DNA of 64,000 nucleotides. It comes from Duganella phyllosphaerae. Its GTDB lineage: Bacteria > Pseudomonadota > Gammaproteobacteria > Burkholderiales > Burkholderiaceae_D. The translations under genes were made by a program, and so were the position numbers. The notes beneath the pieces were generated by a model. It had not been told where the DNA came from. It ran no database searches and saw only the letters and a list, made by a program, of their open reading frames with translations. Shown piece after piece: positions 52,873-61,796 of this stretch (position 1 is the stretch's first letter; each line of letters begins with the position of its first letter). The stretch spans positions 145,181-209,180 of the forward strand of contig NZ_LROM01000152.1 in assembly GCF_001758785.1 (NCBI RefSeq), in the 5' to 3' direction.

Positions 52873-53925
52873 TCAGTGCTGTTCCGGTTCTGCGATGCCG
52901 GCCTGGGCGATCAGGCCGGCGAAGTCGGCCGCCAGCGGCACGACCCATTCGCATGTCTCGCCGGTGGCCGGATGCACCAGGCCCAGGCGGCGCGCTTGCA
53001 GGGCCTGGCGTGGGAACACATTGGACAGGTGCTGTTTGCCGTAGGTGGTGTCGCCCACCAGCGGGAAGCCGATCGACATCATGTGCACGCGGATCTGGTG
53101 GGTGCGGCCAGTTTCCAGCCGGCACTGCATCAGGCTGACCGGGCGACGGTCGAGGTCGCCGCTGGACAGCAGTTCGTAGTGGGTAATCGCCGGCTTGGCG
53201 CCCATGCTGGTGGAGACCGCCATCTTGATGCGGTCTTTCGGGTGGCGGCCCATGGAGGCGTCGATGGTGCCGCTGATGCGCGGCGTGCCCCATACCAGCG
53301 CGAAATACTCGCGCTTGACGGTGCGCGCGGCCAGCTGGCGTACCAGGTCGGTCTGCGAAGCCAGGGTTTTGCCGACGACCATCAGGCCGCTGGTATCCTT
53401 GTCCAGCCGGTGGACGATGCCGGCGCGCGGCACACCGGCCAGTTGCGGACAGTGGTAGAGCAAGCCGTTGAGCAGCGTGCCGCTCCAGTTGCCGGCGCCC
53501 GGATGCACTACCAGGCCGGCCGGCTTGTTGATGACGATCAGGTGGTCGTCTTCGAAAACGATGTTAAGTTCTACCGGTTCCGGTTTAAAAGCCTCGTCTT
53601 CCGGCGCTGGTTGGGGCAGAATGACGATCTTCTCGTCGCCGTAGACCGTATCCTTGGTGCTTTTTGCCGGTTTGCCATCGACGCTGACGAAGCCGTCGGT
53701 GATCCACATCTGCAGGCGCCCGCGCGAAAATTGCGGCACCAGGCCCGAGATCACCTTGTCGAGGCGCTGGCCGCACGCTTCCGGCGTGAGTTCCAGTTCG
53801 ATCGGCGCCAGGCTGTCGTCTTCGTCGCCGTCGGCATCGAGGACGATGGTGGTGTCGAGATCAGTGTGGTCGAGGGCGAGTTCGGTGGAGGATTCGGTCG
53901 AATTCGGCTTTGGAGTTAATATCAC
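52873..53925 (-). CDS. rluD: 23S rRNA pseudouridine synthase RluD
   Basis: RluD makes pseudouridine at positions 1911, 1915 and 1917 of 23S rRNA. The 350-residue protein has an acidic N-terminal extension (about 1-45; about 25 residues longer than E. coli), an S4 domain (50-105) and the RluA motif HRLDKDTSG with catalytic Asp175. The start is GTG 53925 with GGGA upstream; the frame above it has a stop. It is divergent from bamD, as in most proteobacteria, and coupled to pgeF. Confidence 0.95.
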   Translation of the reverse strand: MILTPKPNSTESSTELALDHTDLDTTIVLDADGDEDDSLAPIELELTPEACGQRLDKVISGLVPQFSRGRLQMWITDGFVSVDGKPAKSTKDTVYGDEKIVILPQPAPEDEAFKPEPVELNIVFEDDHLIVINKPAGLVVHPGAGNWSGTLLNGLLYHCPQLAGVPRAGIVHRLDKDTSGLMVVGKTLASQTDLVRQLAARTVKREYFALVWGTPRISGTIDASMGRHPKDRIKMAVSTSMGAKPAITHYELLSSGDLDRRPVSLMQCRLETGRTHQIRVHMMSIGFPLVGDTTYGKQHLSNVFPRQALQARRLGLVHPATGETCEWVVPLAADFAGLIAQAGIAEPEQH

Positions 53926-53940
53926 AGCATTCCCATCGGC

Positions 53941-53946
53941 TATAAT
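53941..53946 (+). promoter_or_regulatory. Probable bamD promoter -10 box
   Basis: TATAAT lies 45 bases before the bamD start; no convincing -35 box was found at 17 bases. Confidence 0.35.
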
Positions 53947-53991
53947 CAGCCTATTGTAAAACTTTGGTTAAACAGCTTCTTGCAAAACAAT

Positions 53992-54798
53992 ATGCAAAAA
54001 AAATTATCAGTAGTCGCAGCAACGTTGGTGATGCTTAGTTTGTTCGGTTGCGGAGCATTCTCCGACAAGGCCGATGAAACAAAGGGCTGGACCGCTTCGA
54101 AATTATACTCGGAGGCGACCGAAGAACTCGAAGGAGCGCACTACGAGCGCGCAATTCAGCTGTACGAGCGTCTCGAATCGAGCTATCCGTTCGGTACCTA
54201 CGCCCAGCAGGCGCAGATGCAGATCGCCTATGCCTACTACAAATCGCAGGACCAGGCCCAGGCGCTGGCAGCGGTCGAGCGCTTCATCAAGCTGCACCCG
54301 AATCACAACAACGTCGACTACATGTATTACCTGCGCGGCCTGATCAGCTTCAACGACCAGGTTGGCCTGCTCAACTTCGTCTACGAGCAGGACGTCACCG
54401 AGCGCGATCCGAAAGCCACGCGCGAAGCGTATGCGGCGTTCAAGCAGCTGGTGGACAAGTTCCCCAACAGCCGCTACACGCCAGACGCCCGCCAGCGCAT
54501 GCGCTACCTGGTCAACGCCATGGCGTCGTACGAAGTACACGTGGCGCGCTACTACTACCGTCGCGGCGCCTACCTGGCAGCGGCCAACCGCGCCATGGGC
54601 ATCATGGACGACTACCGCGATTCGCCCTCGATCGAAGAAGCACTGTTCATCATGATCCGCAGCTACGACAAGCTGGGCATGACCGAACTGCGCAACGACA
54701 CCGAACGGGTATTCCGCCTGAACTACCCGAACAGCAAGTTCCTCGACGAAGGCAAGAAGGCCGAGCGTCACTGGTGGAAGTTCTGGAGCAGTAAATAA
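53992..54798 (+). CDS. bamD: Outer membrane assembly lipoprotein BamD
   Basis: BamD is an essential lipoprotein of the BAM complex that inserts beta-barrel proteins. The 268-residue protein has a lipobox LFGC (Cys20 after the signal) and five TPR-like repeats (about 40-230). Segments YERLESSYPFGTYA and NYPNSKFLDEG match the family. ATG 53992 is preferred to TTG 53980. The divergent rluD arrangement is conserved in proteobacteria. Confidence 0.95.
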   Translation: MQKKLSVVAATLVMLSLFGCGAFSDKADETKGWTASKLYSEATEELEGAHYERAIQLYERLESSYPFGTYAQQAQMQIAYAYYKSQDQAQALAAVERFIKLHPNHNNVDYMYYLRGLISFNDQVGLLNFVYEQDVTERDPKATREAYAAFKQLVDKFPNSRYTPDARQRMRYLVNAMASYEVHVARYYYRRGAYLAAANRAMGIMDDYRDSPSIEEALFIMIRSYDKLGMTELRNDTERVFRLNYPNSKFLDEGKKAERHWWKFWSSK

Positions 54799-54816
54799 AT
54801 ACCGATCGCGGTTGAG

Positions 54817-54926
54817 CCGTCATCCCCGCGAAAGCGGGGATCCATGGAGCGCATGAGCAGCCCGGCGCTGGTCACTATGGCTATATTCACAGGTTCTATG
54901 GATCCCCGCGTACGCGAGGATGACGG
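54817..54926. repeat. Miniature inverted-repeat element (about 110 bp)
   Basis: Inverted ends of about 33 bp (54817-54849 and 54894-54926) match at 29 or so positions; both start CCGTCATCC. Each end holds its own CCCCGCG-AAA-type hairpin. It contains no gene and lies between convergent bamD and yaaA. It resembles MITE or REP-like repeats seen in many proteobacteria. Confidence 0.75.
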
Positions 54927-54947
54927 ATCTGTGGCCTTTACACCAAT

Positions 54948-55718
54948 TTACTCCGCCACTTTCCGCCGGAAAATCCACGTTGTCTCGCTCGAATCCTTCG
55001 CATCGAACGCATAACCGTCGACATCGAATTTTTTCAGCTTCTGCGGGTCGGCCAGTCCCTTGACCGTCGCATAGCGCGCCATCAGGCCGCGTGCGCGCTT
55101 GGCGTAGAACGAGATGATCTTGTACTTGCCGCCCTTGTAATCCTCGAACTGCGGCGTGATCACCGGCACCGCGAGCTGCTTCGGTTTGACCGACTTGAAG
55201 TATTCCTCGGACGCCAGGTTGACCAAGGCTTTCGCGCCCTGCTCCGCCGCCAGCGCGTTCAACGCGCGGGTCTGGGTCTCGCCCCAGAAATCGTACAGGT
55301 TCTTGCCGCGCGAGGTCGCCAGGCGCGTGCCCATTTCCAGCCGGTGCGGGTGGATCAGGTCCAGCGGACGCAGCAAGCCGTACAGGCCCGACAGGATACG
55401 CACGTGCGACTGGGCATAGTCGATCTGCTTGGCGTTCAGGCTGTAGGCGTCGAAACCGGCATAGACGTCGCCGTTGAAGGCCATGATGGCCTGGCGACCT
55501 TCTGCAGTGTCGGTGGTCCACGAGGCGTAGCGGCCCACGTTGAGCGACGCCAGCTTGTCGGACAGGTCCATCAGTTCGCCGACCTGGTCCGGCGAAAATT
55601 CGCGTAGGCGGTCGATCAGCAGGGCCGACTGGTCGAGAAAATCGGGCTGGGAAACCAACTTGGTCGTGGCAGGGGTTTCGAGGTCGAGACTTTTGGCGGG
55701 CGACAGCACTATCAACAT
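54948..55718 (-). CDS. yaaA: Peroxide stress protein YaaA
   Basis: YaaA (DUF328) limits intracellular iron and oxidative damage to DNA in E. coli. The 256-residue protein has the conserved SPAKSLD N-terminus, the YAGFDAYSLN region, HPHRLEMGTRL and a C-terminal FYAKRARGLMARY. Length matches. It is divergent from the PIN-domain gene. Confidence 0.93.
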   Translation of the reverse strand: MLIVLSPAKSLDLETPATTKLVSQPDFLDQSALLIDRLREFSPDQVGELMDLSDKLASLNVGRYASWTTDTAEGRQAIMAFNGDVYAGFDAYSLNAKQIDYAQSHVRILSGLYGLLRPLDLIHPHRLEMGTRLATSRGKNLYDFWGETQTRALNALAAEQGAKALVNLASEEYFKSVKPKQLAVPVITPQFEDYKGGKYKIISFYAKRARGLMARYATVKGLADPQKLKKFDVDGYAFDAKDSSETTWIFRRKVAE

Positions 55719-55750
55719 ATTCTGATTAACCTATTTACTGAACTTCCGAC

Positions 55751-56209
55751 ATGATACCCGTTCCCCGCATCGTCATCGATACCAACGTCTGCCTGGACCT
55801 GTTCGTCTTCAAGGACCCGCGCTGGGCCGCCCTGCTCGATGCGCTGGAAACCGGTAAGGTCGAGGCCGTTACCCGGTGGGATTGCCGCGACGAATACAAT
55901 ATCGTGCTGCATTACAAGCATTTGCCGCTCGACGACGACAGCCGGCCACTGGCCGCCGCCCGTTTTGACGAACTGATCAAGGTGGTGGCGCCGGCCGAAT
56001 CGGGCGTGCGTCTGCCGGTGTGCACCGACCGCGATGACCAGAAGTTCCTGGAAGTAGCGCGCGACGCCCGGGCCAGTGTGCTGATCACGAAGGACAAGGC
56101 GCTGCTCAAGCTGGGCAAGCGCCTGGTCAAGGCCGGCATGTTCCAGGTAGTGGTGCCCGAGAAATGGTCGCTCGAAGTTGACGTACACCCGCTGACGCAC
56201 AACCGCTGA
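55751..56209 (+). CDS. PIN domain protein (putative ribonuclease)
   Basis: The 152-residue protein has a PIN fold: Asp10 in VIDTNVCLD, a middle acidic position and TDRDDQKFLEVA with Asp residues typical of the metal site, and a C-terminal ITKDKALLK. It matches the TIGR00305 family of putative toxin-antitoxin PIN proteins. No antitoxin gene is next to it, so a toxin role is unproven. It lies 54 bases before the aminotransferase. Confidence 0.82.
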   Translation: MIPVPRIVIDTNVCLDLFVFKDPRWAALLDALETGKVEAVTRWDCRDEYNIVLHYKHLPLDDDSRPLAAARFDELIKVVAPAESGVRLPVCTDRDDQKFLEVARDARASVLITKDKALLKLGKRLVKAGMFQVVVPEKWSLEVDVHPLTHNR

Positions 56210-56263
56210 CCAGCACCAGCTGACCTGCGCTAGAATAGGCGATCTGTCCACCACCTCGCCGAC

Positions 56264-57460
56264 ATGAACAGCAGCCTACCCAGCAGCCAACACAGCAGTA
56301 GCAACACCGCCACTCCTGTCCTTGCCAGCCGCCTGCCGGCCGTCGGCACGACCGTGTTTACCCGCATGTCGATGCTGGCCGCGCAAGCGGAGGCCGTCAA
56401 CCTGGGCCAGGGCTTCCCCGATTTTCCGTGCGAGCGCAGCCTGCTCGACGCCGTCACCGACGCCATGCAGGCCGACTGCAACCAGTATCCGCCCATGACC
56501 GGCGTGCCGGCGCTGCGCCAGGCCGTCGCCGCCAAGATCGCCACGCTGTACGGCCAACAGTACGACGCCAACGACATCACCATCACCGCCGGCGCCACTC
56601 AAGGCCTCACCACCGCCATCCTGTGCTGCGTGCACCCGGGCGACGAAGTGATCGTGATCGAACCGGTGTACGACAGCTATGTGCCGGCCATTACGCTCGC
56701 GGGCGGCATCGCCGTGTGCGTACAGATGGAAATGCGCGCCGGCGGCTACACCGTGCCATGGGCCAAGGTGGCCGCTGCCGTCACCAGCCGCACCCGGCTG
56801 ATCGTGATCAACACCCCGCACAACCCCACCGGCAGCATCCTGCGCGGCTCGGACATGCACGCCTTGTCCGACCTGGTGCGCGGCACCGATATCCTGGTCC
56901 TGTCCGACGAAGTGTACGAACACATGGTGTTCGACGGCCAGCGCCACGAGTCGGTGTGCCGCCACCCGGAGCTGGCCGCGCGCGCCTTCGTGGTGTCGTC
57001 GTTCGGCAAGACCTACCACGTCACCGGCTGGAAAGTTGGCTACGTGGCGGCGCCGCCCGCGCTGATGGCCGAATTCCGCAAGGTGCACCAGTACAATGTG
57101 TTCAGCGTGAATACGCCGATGCAGCACGGCATCGCCGACTACATGGCAGATCCGCAGCCGTACCTGCAGCTGCCGGCGTTTTACCAGCGCAAGCGCGACC
57201 TGTTCCGCAATGGCCTGGCCGGCACCCGTTTCGAATTGCTGCCGGCCGACGGCACCTACTTCCAGTGCGTGCGTTACGATAAAATTTCCGCGCAAACCGA
57301 GGCCGAGTTCGCCGAGTGGCTCACGACCGAGATCAAGGTGGCGGCCATTCCCGTGTCGGCCTTTTACCAGCAGGGCAACGAGTCGGGCATCGTGCGCTTC
57401 TGCTTTGCCAAGCAGGACGCCACGCTGGCGCTGGCCCTGGCGCGCCTGGCCACCATCTAG
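56264..57460 (+). CDS. Methionine aminotransferase / kynurenine-oxoglutarate transaminase-like
   Basis: This 398-residue class I/II PLP aminotransferase has NLGQGFPDFP, AGATQGL, NTPHNPTG, SDEVYEHM and PLP Lys249 (SFGKTYHVTGWKVGY). The segment after residue 270 matches YbdL-type methionine aminotransferases. It probably acts on methionine or aromatic amino acids. The HD-GYP-like gene starts nine bases after the stop. Confidence 0.9.
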   Translation: MNSSLPSSQHSSSNTATPVLASRLPAVGTTVFTRMSMLAAQAEAVNLGQGFPDFPCERSLLDAVTDAMQADCNQYPPMTGVPALRQAVAAKIATLYGQQYDANDITITAGATQGLTTAILCCVHPGDEVIVIEPVYDSYVPAITLAGGIAVCVQMEMRAGGYTVPWAKVAAAVTSRTRLIVINTPHNPTGSILRGSDMHALSDLVRGTDILVLSDEVYEHMVFDGQRHESVCRHPELAARAFVVSSFGKTYHVTGWKVGYVAAPPALMAEFRKVHQYNVFSVNTPMQHGIADYMADPQPYLQLPAFYQRKRDLFRNGLAGTRFELLPADGTYFQCVRYDKISAQTEAEFAEWLTTEIKVAAIPVSAFYQQGNESGIVRFCFAKQDATLALALARLATI

Positions 57461-57469
57461 GAGCCAACC

Positions 57470-58411
57470 ATGGCCGACCTCGATCCCGGCACGCCTTCCG
57501 CTTCGGTGCTGCATCTGCTCAATGCAAGCAACCGCCAACTGCAACACCTGCTGGAAAACCTGCGCAACGAACCCGACGCCGAAGGCGCGCTGCGGGACAT
57601 CGCCGCCGACGTGATCCACGCGGTCGAACAGCACGCCGACATCGCCCTGGCCGCCATTTTGCTCAACCAGATCGCCGGCAGCTACGCCGTGCGCCACTGT
57701 ATCGAGACCGCCGTGGTGGTGGTGGTGGTGGCGCGCCGGCTGGGCAAGACCCGCGTCGAGACGCTGACACTGACCGCCGCCGCGCTGACCATGAACGTCG
57801 GCATGCTGCGGCACCAGGACACGTTCCAGAACAAGCACACGCCGTTGTCCAGCGAGGAACTGGCCATCGTCCGCCGTCACCCCGAGGATTCGGCCAACCT
57901 GCTGCAATGCGCAGGCGTGCAGGACGACGACTGGATTTCCTGCGTGCTGCTGCACCACGAAAACGACGACGGCAGCGGTTACCCGGCCGGCATCGCCAGC
58001 CCGGAGGTCACACTCAACGCCAAACTGCTGAGCCTGGCCGACCGTTATTGCGCGCAAGTGTCGGCGCGCAACTACCGGCGCTCGATCCTGCCCGACCAGG
58101 CGCTGCGTGCGCTGCGCGAAGACCGCGCCAATCCGGTCGATGCGGACCTGCTCGACGTCTTTCAGCAGGAACTGGGCGACTATCCGCCCGGCTGCCTGGT
58201 GCGTCTGCACGGCGGAGAGATAGGCGTGGTCAGTCGCCGTGGGGCCGACGGGCCGGGGCAAGTGATCTGCCTGCGCGACGCCGCCGGCGCAGTGGTGACT
58301 GCCGAGGCGAGGCCGCTGCCCACCACAGCCATCGCCGCAGCGATCACCGAAGACGAAGCCGACACCCGCTTCAGCATGAAACAGGTGTGGGGTGCGCAGG
58401 CCGGCCTGTAG
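57470..58411 (+). CDS. Degenerate HD-GYP domain protein
   Basis: The 313-residue protein has the fold of an HD-GYP phosphodiesterase but a broken active site. Residue His76 and the GYP part (HHENDDGSGYP, 162-172) are kept. The HD pair that should follow the LLHD-type strand is TMNVGM (107-112), so HD is Met-Asn. It may bind cyclic di-GMP without cutting it, or be inactive. A GTG repeat (57713-57730) encodes six Val in a row. AGGAG precedes ATG 57470. Confidence 0.82.
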   Translation: MADLDPGTPSASVLHLLNASNRQLQHLLENLRNEPDAEGALRDIAADVIHAVEQHADIALAAILLNQIAGSYAVRHCIETAVVVVVVARRLGKTRVETLTLTAAALTMNVGMLRHQDTFQNKHTPLSSEELAIVRRHPEDSANLLQCAGVQDDDWISCVLLHHENDDGSGYPAGIASPEVTLNAKLLSLADRYCAQVSARNYRRSILPDQALRALREDRANPVDADLLDVFQQELGDYPPGCLVRLHGGEIGVVSRRGADGPGQVICLRDAAGAVVTAEARPLPTTAIAAAITEDEADTRFSMKQVWGAQAGL

Positions 58412-58436
58412 TTGGCCGGCCGCCCCCTGAAAATGC

Positions 58437-60716
58437 TTACCCCCTGCGGCGGCGCGCCACCATCACCAAAGTGCCCAGTCCCAGCAGCATGGCCAGCCAG
58501 GTGGACGGCTCCGGCACGGGCGAGACGCCCAGCAGGTAGCGGAAGCCGTAGTCGGACGCGACCTGGTTGGTGGCAGACCAGGATGCCGCGATCGACAGGT
58601 TCTGCATGCCGGCGCCAAAGCCGCCCAGGTCGATCAGCCGGTCCGTCATCAACGCAGTCAATGCGCTACCAGAGAAAAATCCCGTCCACACCGGCACGCC
58701 ATCATTGGACACTGACAGGTCGAGCGAGAAGTCGTCGCTGGCGATGCCCGGTGCGCCGAACAGTCCCAGCAGCAGGTGCTGGCCGCCGCCGGTGGCGAAC
58801 GTGTACCGCACATCGCTCTGCATCACCAGCGACTGCGAAACATTGCTGTAGCCCATGGCCCCTGCGGCGATCCACCGCGCATCGGCAGCGGCGAGCACGG
58901 GGCTATCGTTCAACAAGGCAGCGACGTCCGCGCCTGATGGCAAACCGGTGGCAACCGACACCACGGCGTTGGTGCCGGCAACGTTGGGCAAGGCGTACAG
59001 CGCACCACCGACGTTGGCAGCGTTCGTTACCTCGCTGTCGGCGCCCAGCAGCCAGGTCCGGCCAGAGGTGGTGATGGTCATACCGCCGCCACCGGCAGTG
59101 GCGCGACTTTCGAGCGTGCCGCCGTAACCGCCGCCGGCATTGATGCCGGTCGCCACCGCCGTGGCGCCGCCGCTGCCCACGCTCGATGCTTCGGCAAGAG
59201 CGCTATACTCGCCGTACAAGTCGTAGCTTGCGTGACGCGCCTCGGCGCGGGAGGTGCCGCCACCAGCGGTGGTCTTGGCGCTCGCATGCACCTGGGGTGA
59301 GTCGAACGGACTGTTGATACGCGTGCCACCGTAGGAATGCGCCTCGGCCGTCACGGTCACCCTGCCGCTGTCGGACTGGCCGCTGGCCACCGCGCTGGCA
59401 TTGCCGCCCTTGGTCGGATACGTCGTATCGCTGATCATCGATTTACCGCCCAGTGCCAGCGCCGTGATGGTGACATCGCCACTGCCGCGCGTGATACCGC
59501 TGGCAAAACTCTGCGCCTCGCCACCGCCCAGCTGGTAGCCGGTGTAAGAACCTTCGTACGTAAAAATGCTGTCGGCGCCGCGCGCCTGGCTGGCCCCCAC
59601 GATCGTACCGGTGCCCAGCAAGGTCACCCGCGCCGTGTTCAGGCCATGCGCGTTCTCGACGTTACCGGCCAGGGCCCTGCCGGTGATGGCGGCGCTGCCG
59701 GTCGCCGCCATGCCGTATCCCGAATCCACGTGGACGTCGGCACTGGCGCCGCCATAGAACGTGTCGACCTGCGCCAACGCCGTCAAGTCCACCACCGCAC
59801 TGCCGCCAGTGTAGGCGCGCGCCGAACTGGTGGCGTTCAGCCCGGTGGCGTTACTGGTGCCGGTGCCACCCGCGCCGCGCAGCGCCAGAGTGGCGGTGGC
59901 ATCGCGGCCCGATGCGTCAGACCAGCCACTGACCAGGCCGCTACTGGACACAGCCAAGTTGGCCGTGGCAACCCTGCCGACCGCAGCCGACCGGCCGCTG
60001 GCAGCGCCGCTACCGAGCACGGTCAGGTCGGCAGTGGCGTCGCCCTGTGAGCCATGCACCAAGCTCCATGGCCCGGGCGGATCGTACGGGGCGCCAGCAT
60101 TACCGCCAACGGCCAGCACGTCGCCCGTCGCCACACCGTTGATGGCCACAGACGTGCCCCTGGCGAAGGCTGCGCCGCCATCGGCCACCTCGCCGCCGGT
60201 TCCGCCCGTGGCGCGCACCTGTACCCGGGTATTGCCATTGCCGGTTGCAGCGGTAGCGGTGCCTGCGGCGGCACCACCGGCACCGCTCGGCGCCGTGCCC
60301 CAGGGGTTGCAGCAGGCAACACCACCGTTGCCGCCATTGCCACCGCGAACATTTACTTCGGCAGCAACGTTGCCAGTGGCGCGACCGGCACTGAGCCGTC
60401 CGCGTGCCTCGCCGCCGGCGCCGCCAGCGCCCCCAGGGGTGCCCTCCACCGGCGCCGCCTGGCCAGTACCCGCCGCGCTGCCGTCGCCACCATGGCCACC
60501 GTTCAATGTGAGGCGACTGGCGGCGTCGCTGGTGGCGACGCGGTGCCGGACCGCGCTACCTGCGCCGCCGGGACTGCCGGGAGCATCATCGGTCGTGCCC
60601 CGGACTCCAGGCGCGCCGTTGGCGCCGGTGCGGGTGATATCGACGGCGTATGCCTGACCGACCGCCATGGCGAGCAACAGTGGCGTTAGTGCGACGTTGA
60701 GGTGCGAGGTTTTCAT
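58437..60716 (-). CDS. Glycine-rich PEP-CTERM protein 1
   Basis: The 759-residue protein has a signal peptide (residues 1-24, ending AYA) and a very long Gly/Ala/Thr-rich region with irregular runs such as GGAGG and GGNGG. A PEP-CTERM tail (VPEPSTW, a hydrophobic helix, RRRR) closes it at residues 734-759. PEP-CTERM proteins are processed by exosortase and usually face the outer surface. The repetitive part (about 30-600) looks like a beta-helix or filament rather than an enzyme. It is divergent from the AraC gene. Confidence 0.9.
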   Translation of the reverse strand: MKTSHLNVALTPLLLAMAVGQAYAVDITRTGANGAPGVRGTTDDAPGSPGGAGSAVRHRVATSDAASRLTLNGGHGGDGSAAGTGQAAPVEGTPGGAGGAGGEARGRLSAGRATGNVAAEVNVRGGNGGNGGVACCNPWGTAPSGAGGAAAGTATAATGNGNTRVQVRATGGTGGEVADGGAAFARGTSVAINGVATGDVLAVGGNAGAPYDPPGPWSLVHGSQGDATADLTVLGSGAASGRSAAVGRVATANLAVSSSGLVSGWSDASGRDATATLALRGAGGTGTSNATGLNATSSARAYTGGSAVVDLTALAQVDTFYGGASADVHVDSGYGMAATGSAAITGRALAGNVENAHGLNTARVTLLGTGTIVGASQARGADSIFTYEGSYTGYQLGGGEAQSFASGITRGSGDVTITALALGGKSMISDTTYPTKGGNASAVASGQSDSGRVTVTAEAHSYGGTRINSPFDSPQVHASAKTTAGGGTSRAEARHASYDLYGEYSALAEASSVGSGGATAVATGINAGGGYGGTLESRATAGGGGMTITTSGRTWLLGADSEVTNAANVGGALYALPNVAGTNAVVSVATGLPSGADVAALLNDSPVLAAADARWIAAGAMGYSNVSQSLVMQSDVRYTFATGGGQHLLLGLFGAPGIASDDFSLDLSVSNDGVPVWTGFFSGSALTALMTDRLIDLGGFGAGMQNLSIAASWSATNQVASDYGFRYLLGVSPVPEPSTWLAMLLGLGTLVMVARRRRG

Positions 60717-60860
60717 TGAATGATTTTCGTGGAGTGGATGGCAGGGTAAGCGAACGGTAAACCGGTTATTGCATATTGTGAATATAATAATTTACTTGGG
60801 ATAGTTATAATTTCCCCTGAGTCTCTCATTGCTTGATCCAATCTCCCCACCACCGAACCC

Positions 60861-61796
60861 ATGCTGCCCACGCCATCGCCCTGCCCCGCCCCCTGGTTCG
60901 ACATGGACACCGTCAGCGACTTTCCCGGCACCTTCAAAAGCCAGGCGCTCGGCACGCTGACGTTGTCGCAGGCGGCAGGCACGCGTCACAGCGTGCAGCG
61001 CGACATCGCGCAGCCCAGCGACGGCGGCGAACAATGTTTATTGCTGACCTGGCAGCGGCGCGGTACCGCAACCCTGGCGCAGCAGGGGGCCAAGCTGCGG
61101 CTGGCCCCCGGCGACATGCTGTTGCACGATGCCGGCCAGCCCTACCACTTGCATTTCGAGGAACCGTTCGAGGTGATGGTGGCGCGACTGCCGGCGGCGC
61201 CGATGCGCAACCTGTGTCCGCTGATCGATACCCTGCTGGGCGTGGTGCAGAAGTGTCGCCAGCCGCAGGTGGCGCTGTTGACGGCGATGGCCGATTGTCA
61301 TGTCGCCACCGATTACGGCAGACTGCCCCGGGCAGCGGCCTTGCACGCCGCCGACGCCTTCCGCCACACGCTGGCCGCCTGCGCACTCGGTGTGGTGGTG
61401 GCGGAGCCACAACGCCGGCCCAGTTTGAGCCAGTACCACCTGGACCGGATCCGCCAATACGCGCTCAAGCGCATTGGCGACAGCGACCTGTCGGTCAACC
61501 AACTGGTGGAGGCACTCGATATTTCGGCGGCGCACATTCACCGCCTGTTCGCGGGCGAGGCGCAAAGCTTCAGCACCTGGCTGTGGGAAACGCGCCTGCA
61601 ACTGTGCCACCTGGCCTTGCGCGACCCGGACTGGGGGGACCAGCCGATCAGCCAGATTGCCTACCAATACGGCTTCAGCCATCCGGCGCATTTTTCACGC
61701 GCCTACCGCAATCACTTCGGCATGACACCGAGCGCCTGGCGCGCCGGGGCCCCAGCGGCTGCCGACCACGCAGCCGTCAGGCGCCGTCGGCCCTAG
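60861..61796 (+). CDS. AraC family transcription regulator
   Basis: The 311-residue protein has an N-terminal cupin-like sensor (about 25-110; LAPGDMLLHDAGQPY) and a C-terminal pair of helix-turn-helix motifs (about 195-295; SVNQLVEALDISAAHIHRLF and ISQIAYQYGFSHPAHFSRAY). It is transcribed from the spacer shared with PEP-CTERM protein 1, and its stop shares CTAG (61793-61796) with the stop of PEP-CTERM protein 2. It may regulate the neighbouring surface proteins. Confidence 0.88.
   Translation: MLPTPSPCPAPWFDMDTVSDFPGTFKSQALGTLTLSQAAGTRHSVQRDIAQPSDGGEQCLLLTWQRRGTATLAQQGAKLRLAPGDMLLHDAGQPYHLHFEEPFEVMVARLPAAPMRNLCPLIDTLLGVVQKCRQPQVALLTAMADCHVATDYGRLPRAAALHAADAFRHTLAACALGVVVAEPQRRPSLSQYHLDRIRQYALKRIGDSDLSVNQLVEALDISAAHIHRLFAGEAQSFSTWLWETRLQLCHLALRDPDWGDQPISQIAYQYGFSHPAHFSRAYRNHFGMTPSAWRAGAPAAADHAAVRRRRP

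Noticed and set aside
55751..56209. A VapBC-type toxin-antitoxin pair
   Set aside because: Only the PIN protein is present. No small DNA-binding antitoxin gene lies upstream or downstream, so only the PIN domain is reported.
58437..60716. Collagen-like or silk-like repeat protein
   Set aside because: There is no regular Gly-X-Y or fixed-length repeat. The composition is glycine-rich but irregular, and a PEP-CTERM tail is clear.
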